A stretch of DNA of 11,213 nucleotides, taken from JAQUGA01 sp038210985 (GTDB lineage Bacteria > Bacteroidota > Bacteroidia > Bacteroidales > WCHB1-69). The position numbers were made by a program, and so were the translations under genes. The notes under the pieces were generated by a model. The model was not told where the DNA came from, searched no databases, and was given only the letters and a program-made list of their open reading frames with translations. Below, one piece after another: positions 1 to 5,216 of the stretch. The DNA is taken from the NCBI GenBank assembly GCA_038210985.1, contig JBBQWB010000098.1:1-11213 (forward strand), given 5' to 3'. Every line of letters starts with the position of its first letter. Position 1 is the stretch's first letter.

Positions 1-17
1 ATTGCCCCTGCCCTCAA

Positions 18-88
18 GGGTGTAAATTGCTGAAAATCAATTCATCCTTTAGGATTGAGGCAAAAATTGATTGAAGTAATTTACACCC
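18..88. repeat. Large nested inverted repeat (hairpin/cruciform) upstream of mtgA
   Basis: The outer arms GGGTGTAAATT (18-28) and AATTTACACCC (78-88) are perfect 11-bp inverted repeats. Inside them lie AATCAATT (35-42) paired with AATTGATT (65-72), and at the centre ATCC (44-47) with GGAT (52-55) around a TTTA loop. Three concentric stems indicate a folded intergenic element rather than chance. It has no run of T on the right side, so a simple terminator reading in the + direction is weak. It could be the 3' end of a gene lying left of the window, or a small palindromic repeat element. The GGTGTAAAT arm is also used in the pckA terminator at 7506-7530. Confidence 0.6.
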
Positions 89-162
89 AAAGCAAAATTT
101 ATTTATTTTATCGGACAATAGTGATTTTGAATTTAATTTAAACCTAATACATAGAAATTATA

Positions 163-170
163 TAAATTTG
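163..170 (+). promoter_or_regulatory. Putative Bacteroidota -7 promoter box for mtgA
   Basis: TAAATTTG matches the Bacteroidota housekeeping sigma -7 consensus TAnnTTTG exactly and ends 17 bases before the mtgA ATG, leaving a very short leader. No clear -33 TTG lies at the usual spacing, so the call rests on the -7 box and its position. Confidence 0.45.
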
Positions 171-187
171 CATTCCAATTTGTAATT

Positions 188-931
188 ATGGCAACTAAAA
201 AACCAGTTAAAAAAACTTCAAAAACCTCGTCTAAAAGCAGTAAAAAAGGGATATTTAAACGAATAATGAGAATTGTTCTTTATACTTTTCTTGGCTTATT
301 TGTATTTTCAATATTATTAACAATTGTTTATAAATGGATTAACCCACCTATTACATATTTAATGGTATTGCGAAAAGTTGAAAGTGGGTATCCAATTAAC
401 AAAGAGTGGGTTTCGATTGAAAAATTACCAAAACATACTTACAACATGGCAATAGCAGCCGAAGATGCAAATTTCATTAAGCATAATGGCTTCGATTTTA
501 AAGCTATAGAACGAGCCATTGAACACAACGAAAAATCGAAAAAGAAACGTGGGGCTAGTACAATTTCGCAACAAGTTGCTAAAAATGTATTTTTATGGCC
601 TGGACGATCGTGGATTAGAAAAGGTTTGGAAGTCTATTTTACATTTTTAATCGAAACTCTTTGGAGCAAAGAACGCATTATGGAGGTTTATATAAATATT
701 GCTGAAATGGGAAAAGGAATATATGGCATTCAAGCTGCTTCCAAATTTTATTTTAAAAAAGATGCATCAAAATTAAGTGCCGAACAAGCTGCATTAATTT
801 TTGCTTGTTTACCTTCTCCTCTTAAAAGTAATCCTGCAAAGCCTTCGTCTTATTTGTTGATGCGACAAGGTTTTATACTTAGAAATTACAACAATATCCG
901 ACGATTGAAAGTAGAACAAGTTAAAAAATAA
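188..931 (+). CDS. mtgA: Monofunctional biosynthetic peptidoglycan glycosyltransferase (GT51)
   Basis: This 247-residue protein polymerises lipid II into glycan strands at the outer face of the inner membrane. A Lys/Ser-rich cytoplasmic tail (residues 1-25) precedes one hydrophobic membrane anchor (about 28-49). The GT51 fold follows: the EDANFIKHNGFD block carries the catalytic Glu92, RGASTISQQ spans 121-129, the KERIMEVYINIAEMG block spans about 161-175, and YGIQAASKFYF follows. No transpeptidase domain is present, and the length matches monofunctional MtgA (about 240 residues) rather than bifunctional class A PBPs. The ATG at 188 gives a natural tail-plus-anchor N-terminus and sits 17 bases after a TAnnTTTG box. 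There is no Shine-Dalgarno sequence, as is normal in this phylum. It appears to be transcribed alone, since repeat-filled spacer separates it from ettA. Family and symbol are secure. Confidence 0.95.
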   Translation: MATKKPVKKTSKTSSKSSKKGIFKRIMRIVLYTFLGLFVFSILLTIVYKWINPPITYLMVLRKVESGYPINKEWVSIEKLPKHTYNMAIAAEDANFIKHNGFDFKAIERAIEHNEKSKKKRGASTISQQVAKNVFLWPGRSWIRKGLEVYFTFLIETLWSKERIMEVYINIAEMGKGIYGIQAASKFYFKKDASKLSAEQAALIFACLPSPLKSNPAKPSSYLLMRQGFILRNYNNIRRLKVEQVKK

Positions 932-935
932 GTAT

Positions 936-957
936 TATTTCATTTTTTGTTGAAATA
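936..957 (+). terminator. Weak AT-rich hairpin just after mtgA
   Basis: TATTTCA (936-942) and TGAAATA (951-957) form a 7-bp stem around an 8-base T-rich loop, starting five bases after the mtgA stop. It has little GC and no following T-tract, so it would be a poor intrinsic terminator. The larger folded repeat at 1041-1126, followed by a T-tract, may be the effective one. Confidence 0.2.
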
Positions 958-978
958 TAAAACATCAAAGAAAAGTTT

Positions 979-988
979 CACAGTGTTT
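979..988. repeat. Partial copy of the CACAGTGTTT intergenic motif
   Basis: CACAGTGTTT occurs here and again inside the longer shared 14-mer at 1066-1079 and 4941-4954. It marks 975-1126 as a zone of related repeat fragments. Confidence 0.4.
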
Positions 989-1040
989 TTTAGAAGTTTC
1001 ATACGAAGATTAGCCATGGTGGGAGAAAACAAAAAATTAG

Positions 1041-1126
1041 TTACACAGTTCGCTAAAGCGAAGGGCACAGTGTTTCACAGAAAAAAACTGTGGAAATCTG
1101 TTTGTACACTGTGGAAATCTGTGTAA
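1041..1126. repeat. Folded palindromic repeat element between mtgA and ettA
   Basis: The outer arms TTACACAG (1041-1048) and CTGTGTAA (1119-1126) are perfect inverted repeats. Next comes a self-complementary unit TTCGCTAAAGCGAA (1049-1062). CACAGTGT (1066-1073) pairs with ACACTGTG (1106-1113), and CACAG (1076-1080) pairs with CTGTG (1088-1092) around an A-rich loop. A 14-bp direct repeat CTGTGGAAATCTGT occurs at 1088-1101 and 1109-1122. A T-rich tract (1127-1141) follows, so the transcript could also terminate here. The same building blocks (TTCGCTAAAGCGAA and CACAGTGTTTCACA) recur at 4938-5049, which argues for a dispersed element. No coding capacity is credible. Confidence 0.7.
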
Positions 1127-1169
1127 ATTTTCTTTTTTTTTACCGCAAAGATTGTAGACTTGTCATGCA

Positions 1170-1246
1170 TCCGCCAGAAGTCGGAGTAACTTAGTGAAGC
1201 GTAAGTATCTGTTACGTTATTAGATTCCTCTCCGCCAGCAGTCGGA
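1170..1246. repeat. Pair of TCCGCCAG(A/C)AGTCGGA repeats
   Basis: The 16-mer at 1170-1185 and the one at 1231-1246 differ at one base, and each has short complementary ends (TCCG/CGGA). Between them, ACTTA (1189-1193) pairs with TAAGT (1202-1206) and GTAAC (1186-1190) with GTTAC (1211-1215). With the element at 1041-1126 this accounts for most of the gene-free stretch 932-1342. The rest of that stretch is AT-rich spacer and the ettA promoter region. Confidence 0.5.
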
Positions 1247-1312
1247 TTCGGAACAACAAATCGCTGGTGTAAACGATAAATTTCTAACCGCATTTTTTTG
1301 GCTAAAAATTCG

Positions 1313-1320
1313 TATATTCG
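1313..1320 (+). promoter_or_regulatory. Putative -7 promoter box for ettA (one mismatch)
   Basis: TATATTCG differs from TAnnTTTG at one base and ends 22 bases before the ettA ATG, a spacing like that of the other promoters in this window. A TTTTTTTG run ends at 1300, but it is too close to be a standard -33 element. Confidence 0.35.
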
Positions 1321-1342
1321 CACAAAATTAAATTATTAAAAA

Positions 1343-3022
1343 ATGAGCGACGATAAAAAAATTATTTTTTCGATGGTAAGTGTTAGTAAAACATTTCCAC
1401 CAGCAAAACAAGTTTTAAAAAACATATATCTCTCGTTTTATTACGGGGCAAAAATTGGAGTTATTGGATTAAATGGATCTGGTAAATCTTCCTTACTGAA
1501 AATTATTGCAGGCGAAGACAAATCGTTTTTGGGAGATGTGGTTTTTTCGCCTGGTTATAGTGTTGGATATTTGCCACAGGAACCAATTTTAGATAACTCA
1601 AAAACAGTTAAAGAAATTGTTACTGAAGGAGTTCAAGAAGTTGCAGATATTTTAAAAGAATATGATGAAGTAAACAATCGTTTTGCCGAGCCAATGAGCG
1701 ATGACGAAATGAATAAACTAATTGAACGCCAAGGTGAACTCACCGAACTTATCGACCATCACGATGCATGGGAATTGGACTCAAAACTCGAACGAGCAAT
1801 GGATGCATTGCGATGCCCAGACGGAGATACCCCTATTTTAAATCTTTCGGGTGGCGAACGACGTAGAGTAGCTTTATGTCGATTGTTATTAAAACAACCC
1901 GATATTTTACTTTTAGATGAGCCCACAAACCACTTAGATGCTGAATCGATTGAGTGGCTCGAAATGCACTTACAACAATACAAAGGAACGGTTATCGCGG
2001 TAACTCACGATAGATACTTTTTAGACAATGTTGCCGGTTGGATTCTTGAACTCGACCGCGGCGAAGGCATTCCTTGGAAAGGCAACTATTCGTCGTGGCT
2101 CGACCAAAAATCAAGTCGTTTAGCACAAGAAGAAAAACAGGAAAGTAAACGCCGAAAAACCTTAGAACGAGAACTTGAATGGGTGCGAATGGCTCCTAAA
2201 GCTCGTCATGCTAAAGCTAAATCGAGATTAAATGCGTACGAAAAATTATTAAGTCAAGATTCAAAAGAACAAGAAGATCGCTTAGAAATTTTCATTCCTA
2301 ATGGACCTCGCTTAGGAAACGTGGTTATTGAAGCTAAAAATGTTGCCAAGGCTTTTGGCGATAAAATACTTTACGAAGACCTTACATTTTCGCTTCCTCC
2401 AAATGGAATTGTGGGAATTATTGGACCCAACGGAGCTGGCAAAACCACACTTTTCCGACTAATTATGGGACACGATAAACCCGAAAGTGGCTCGTTTAAT
2501 GTTGGCGAAACCGTTAAACTTGCATACATCGACCAACAACACAGCGAAGTGGATCCCGAAAAAAGTGTTTTCGAAATTATTTCGGGTGGTACCGACCAAA
2601 TGATGCTGGGCGGAAAACTAATTAATGCCCGAGCATACATTTCCAGATTTAATTTCAGTGGAACCGACCAAAGTAAAAAAGCTGGCGTTCTATCGGGTGG
2701 TGAACGCAACCGCTTACACTTGGCATTAACCCTAAAATCCGAAGCAAATGTTTTACTTCTGGATGAACCCACCAACGACATCGACATCAACACTCTTAGG
2801 GCATTAGAAGAAGCCTTGGAAAACTTTGCTGGATGTGCCGTAATTATTTCGCACGACCGCTGGTTTTTAGACCGAGTGTGTACTCATATTTTGGCTTTTG
2901 AAGGCAATTCGCAAGTATATTTCTTCGAAGGTTCGTATAGCGAATATGAAGAAAATCGTAAAAAACGATTGGGCAACGAAGGTCCAAAACGAATTCGATA
3001 CAAAAAATTGATAGCGGATTAA
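1343..3022 (+). CDS. ettA: Energy-dependent translational throttle protein EttA (ABC-F ATPase)
   Basis: This 559-residue soluble protein has two ABC ATPase domains and no membrane segments. ABC-F proteins bind the ribosomal E site, and EttA gates entry into elongation according to the ATP/ADP ratio. Domain 1 has Walker A GLNGSGKS (42-49), signature LSGGE (168-172) and Walker B with D192/E193, then THDRYFLDNVAGWILELDRG. The EttA arm insertion lies between Walker A and the signature, including the FAEPMSDDEMN stretch. A charged Lys/Arg-rich linker (about 245-310) joins domain 2, which has Walker A GPNGAGKT (361-368), LSGGE (450-454) and Walker B with D474/E475. The C-terminal SYSEYEENRKKRLG tail is typical of EttA. 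Length and motif order match E. coli EttA (about 555 residues) better than Uup, YheS or antibiotic-resistance ABC-F proteins. It appears monocistronic. Confidence 0.95.
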   Translation: MSDDKKIIFSMVSVSKTFPPAKQVLKNIYLSFYYGAKIGVIGLNGSGKSSLLKIIAGEDKSFLGDVVFSPGYSVGYLPQEPILDNSKTVKEIVTEGVQEVADILKEYDEVNNRFAEPMSDDEMNKLIERQGELTELIDHHDAWELDSKLERAMDALRCPDGDTPILNLSGGERRRVALCRLLLKQPDILLLDEPTNHLDAESIEWLEMHLQQYKGTVIAVTHDRYFLDNVAGWILELDRGEGIPWKGNYSSWLDQKSSRLAQEEKQESKRRKTLERELEWVRMAPKARHAKAKSRLNAYEKLLSQDSKEQEDRLEIFIPNGPRLGNVVIEAKNVAKAFGDKILYEDLTFSLPPNGIVGIIGPNGAGKTTLFRLIMGHDKPESGSFNVGETVKLAYIDQQHSEVDPEKSVFEIISGGTDQMMLGGKLINARAYISRFNFSGTDQSKKAGVLSGGERNRLHLALTLKSEANVLLLDEPTNDIDINTLRALEEALENFAGCAVIISHDRWFLDRVCTHILAFEGNSQVYFFEGSYSEYEENRKKRLGNEGPKRIRYKKLIAD

Positions 3023-3130
3023 TTTTTTAATCAGTAGCTGTTTGACAATATTTACTTCTGTTTTTAATTCCATTCCCGAAAAAAATAATTGGGTTAGCTT
3101 TGTTTTCAATGATTTCAGTTATCATGTTAA

Positions 3131-3836
3131 ACGCATGAAAAACTTGATCAAGCTAAAGGATTATACTTTAAAAAAGATTTCCAGAGTGCACTGAATATTT
3201 ATAAAGCTCAAGTTGATTCAGTTTATCCCGAACAAAAATTCCATCTATTATTATTTTATAAGTGATTGCAATTTTGAACTACTGAATTATGATGAATCAA
3301 AATCGAATTTACAAAAAGCATTAAAAATTAAAAAATCGAACATTGATTACAACTACATTAAAGGTATTTCATATTGGTTATTAGGAAGAATTTATTCCAA
3401 AGCAAACAATAAAAAGAAAGCTTTAAGTTTGTTTGAAAAATCCGCAACTTATATTCAAGAGAGTCTTTTATATTCCACTATTGCTTTTAAACAAATTCAA
3501 CTTAAAAATTACGATAAAGCACTTGAAAGTTCGAATAAAGCAATTTTGACAGATAATAGAAACGCTTATGTCTCTAATAATAGAGCTTTAGTATGTTTAA
3601 AACGGAAATAATATACAAAAGCCCGAATAGACATCAATAAATCGTTTGAAATTGACAGCGACAATCCTTATTTATACAAGCATAGTGCACTGATATACAT
3701 TGTTATTGGCGATACTAACAGTGGCTGTATCGAACTTCAAATTGCAAAACAAAAAGGATATTATGAGTTTGGAAATGAATCGGATAAAAATGAAGTAAAT
3801 GATTTAATTGAAAAATACTACACTAATTCAAAGTAA
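3131..3836 (+). pseudogene. Broken tetratricopeptide-repeat (TPR) protein gene
   Basis: TPR-like sequence is split over two frames. Frame A (3131-3256) reads LDQAKGLYFKKDFQSALNIY and on to YPEQ, then stops. Frame B reads from about 3240, with YYFISDCNFELLNYDESKSN, TPR helices such as GRIYSKANNKKKALSLFEKS, and NYDKALESSNKAIL, to a TAA at 3609-3611. The same frame continues straight on with YTKARIDINKSFEIDSD and LYKHSALIYIVIGD to a second TAA at 3834-3836. Two lesions are therefore visible: a frameshift near 3226-3250, next to an A5 run at 3234-3238, and a nonsense codon exactly where a TPR turn usually has K/Q-Y. No convincing start or signal peptide precedes it. An ATG at 3213 could open a 132-residue fragment, but it is out of register with the TPR. 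The role is presumably protein-protein interaction; the specific function is unknown. Confidence 0.75.
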
Positions 3837-3855
3837 ATCAATGCATTTCAAAATT

Positions 3856-4872
3856 TCAAACGTTCAAATATTCATTTCTGAATTCATTAAATTGCTTTAT
3901 TATTTGAATTTTATGATCTTTTGTTATAAAAGAAGATTTGATGCTATTTAAATTTAATGTCCATAATTCCTCCATCGAAAATCCTTGTTTTAGCAAAAGC
4001 AAATACTCATCCGTCAAGGAAGTAGAAAACATAACTGGATCATCGGAATTTAAAGTGCACAACAAACCAGCATCCAACATTTTTCGGATTGGATGAATTT
4101 CGTTTGCATTGGTTACTTTAAGGCAATAATTGCTACTCGGGCAAACTTCCATAGGAATTTGATGATTTTTTAAATATTCCATTAAAATTTCATCGTCCAC
4201 ACAGCGAATGCCATGTCCAATTCGTTCCGCTTTTAAATCGTTTATTGCACTCCAAATACTCTCTGCTCCCACTGCTTCGCCTGCATGAGCAACCACTCTT
4301 AAGCCATTTTCTTTAGCTTTTTGATATACATCGCTAAACATTTTGGCAGGAAAACCATTTTCTAATCCGCCCAAACCTAAACCAATAAAAATATCTCTTT
4401 TACATCCTTCCAATACTAAATCTAAAACTGCATTTTTGCTATTTGGAATATTTCGTGCAATATCTGGTATAAATTTAACTTTAACATGATACTTTTCCTC
4501 TCCAGCTTTTATCCCTTTTTCAATCGCATTTATTATGTCCAAATTTGAAAAATTTTCGACTAAAAAAGTAGCACTCAAAAACGCTTCGGAATACACAATA
4601 TTTTGCGAACTTTGATACCGATAAAACTCCTCTATTAAAAACGTATAATCCTCTACCATTTTTAAAGTTGAAACAGCCATTATATAAACGTCAATAAAAT
4701 GCGAAAAATCTCTGAATTCAAAAAGCTGACGCCACTCTTCTAAACTATTTACAAGTAACTCAACTTTATTTTTTTGGGCTAAATGATAATAAACATCCGC
4801 ACTTACAGCTCCTTCCACATGAACATGAAGCTCGACTTTTGGCATTTTCGATAAAAAATCTTTATTATTCAT
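3856..4872 (-). CDS. add: Adenosine/adenine deaminase family purine deaminase
   Basis: This is a zinc metal-dependent hydrolase that deaminates adenosine (or adenine) in purine salvage. From the ATG at 4872 it is 338 residues, the usual family length. All active-site motifs are present: metal ligands HVH (16-18), substrate loop GLGGLE (about 164-169), HAGE with catalytic Glu199, RIGHG with His220, CPSSN (244-248) and NSDDP with Asp277/Asp278. The reading frame stays open to an ATG at 4953, but that start adds 27 residues unlike the family and lies inside an intergenic repeat. An exact promoter box (4903-4910) sits between the two, so 4872 is preferred. The segment after CPSSN (HPIRKMLDAGLLCTLNSDDP) resembles the adenine-deaminase (ADE) subgroup as much as true adenosine deaminase, so the substrate is not settled. 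It is convergent with the TPR pseudogene and divergent from pckA. Confidence 0.88.
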   Translation of the reverse strand: MNNKDFLSKMPKVELHVHVEGAVSADVYYHLAQKNKVELLVNSLEEWRQLFEFRDFSHFIDVYIMAVSTLKMVEDYTFLIEEFYRYQSSQNIVYSEAFLSATFLVENFSNLDIINAIEKGIKAGEEKYHVKVKFIPDIARNIPNSKNAVLDLVLEGCKRDIFIGLGLGGLENGFPAKMFSDVYQKAKENGLRVVAHAGEAVGAESIWSAINDLKAERIGHGIRCVDDEILMEYLKNHQIPMEVCPSSNYCLKVTNANEIHPIRKMLDAGLLCTLNSDDPVMFSTSLTDEYLLLLKQGFSMEELWTLNLNSIKSSFITKDHKIQIIKQFNEFRNEYLNV

Positions 4873-4902
4873 ATATTCAATTAATTTCAAAAAATCACAA
4901 TT

Positions 4903-4910
4903 CAAAGATA
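4903..4910 (-). promoter_or_regulatory. Putative -7 promoter box for the deaminase gene
   Basis: Read on the minus strand, these bases are TATCTTTG, an exact TAnnTTTG match, 30 bases upstream of the ATG at 4872. No TTG is seen at the expected -33 spacing. The box lies within the reading frame of the longer start, so transcription from it would exclude that start. Confidence 0.5.
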
Positions 4911-4940
4911 ATACTATTTTCATGTTTTTGAAAAACATTA

Positions 4941-4954
4941 CACAGTGTTTCACA
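4941..4954. repeat. Second copy of the CACAGTGTTTCACA 14-mer
   Basis: This 14-base sequence is identical to 1066-1079 and is preceded by ATTA, giving a TTACACAG start like the left arm of the element at 1041. It overlaps the longest possible N-terminus of the deaminase frame. Together with 5000-5049 it covers most of the 4873-5216 spacer between the divergent deaminase and pckA genes. Confidence 0.55.
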
Positions 4955-4999
4955 TATTGCCATGCCCTTGATTTAAAAGCTAAATATCAAAAAAAATTA

Positions 5000-5049
5000 T
5001 TACACTGTTCGCTAAAGCGAACAGTTCGCTAAAGCGAACGGCAGTGTAA
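5000..5049. repeat. Palindromic element with two tandem GTTCGCTAAAGCGAAC units
   Basis: The arms TTACACTG (5000-5007) and CAGTGTAA (5042-5049) are perfect inverted repeats enclosing two adjacent 16-base near-palindromes GTTCGCTAAAGCGAAC at 5007-5022 and 5024-5039, with a period of 17. Each unit folds on itself (GTTCGCT with AGCGAAC). The core TTCGCTAAAGCGAA is the one seen once at 1049-1062. The structure is symmetric, non-coding and shared between two intergenic regions, so it behaves like a small dispersed palindromic repeat. Confidence 0.7.
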
Positions 5050-5124
5050 ATATTTCTTTTGTTTCTTATTTTTGAAACATTTAAAATTTAGCTACAAATT
5101 AACCTCAAATGAAACAAAAAATAT

Positions 5125-5132
5125 TAACTTTG
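5125..5132 (+). promoter_or_regulatory. Possible distal -7 box upstream of pckA
   Basis: TAACTTTG matches TAnnTTTG, 84 bases before the pckA ATG. It could be a second, distal pckA promoter, or chance in AT-rich DNA; the closer box at 5180 is better placed. Confidence 0.25.
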
Positions 5133-5179
5133 AAGGTGTTTTGAGTAATTAATTTTTCCTTAATTAAAAAATATTATCT

Positions 5180-5187
5180 TATATTTG
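5180..5187 (+). promoter_or_regulatory. Putative -7 promoter box for pckA
   Basis: TATATTTG matches TAnnTTTG exactly and ends 29 bases before the pckA ATG. The leader is AT-rich and lacks a Shine-Dalgarno sequence. No clear -33 TTG is seen at standard spacing. Confidence 0.45.
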
Positions 5188-5216
5188 TCGGCAAATAATT
5201 AACTTATATTTTCAAT

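Noticed and set aside
1075..1323. Minus-strand open frame of 82 codons between mtgA and ettA
   Set aside because: It lies entirely in repeat and promoter sequence, has low-complexity ends made from the repeats (the TDFHS pattern from the 14-bp direct repeat) and shows no domain.
2371..2793. Minus-strand open frame of 140 codons inside ettA
   Set aside because: It is antisense to the second ATPase domain of a clearly coding gene, and its translation has no recognisable motif. It is a by-product of ettA codon usage.
3017..3032. Possible terminator for ettA: GATTAA/TTAATC with a TTTT loop
   Set aside because: The stem is only six AT-rich base pairs, overlaps the stop codon and has no T-tract after it.
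3015..3194. Open stretch between ettA and the TPR pseudogene reading SVFNSIPEKNNWVSF
   Set aside because: It could be degraded N-terminal sequence of the TPR gene, but it shows no signal peptide or TPR pattern and ends in TGA out of register, so it was not annotated.
5007..5040. CRISPR-like repeat (two identical units)
   Set aside because: The units are directly adjacent with one base between them, so there are no spacers. The structure is a tandem palindrome.
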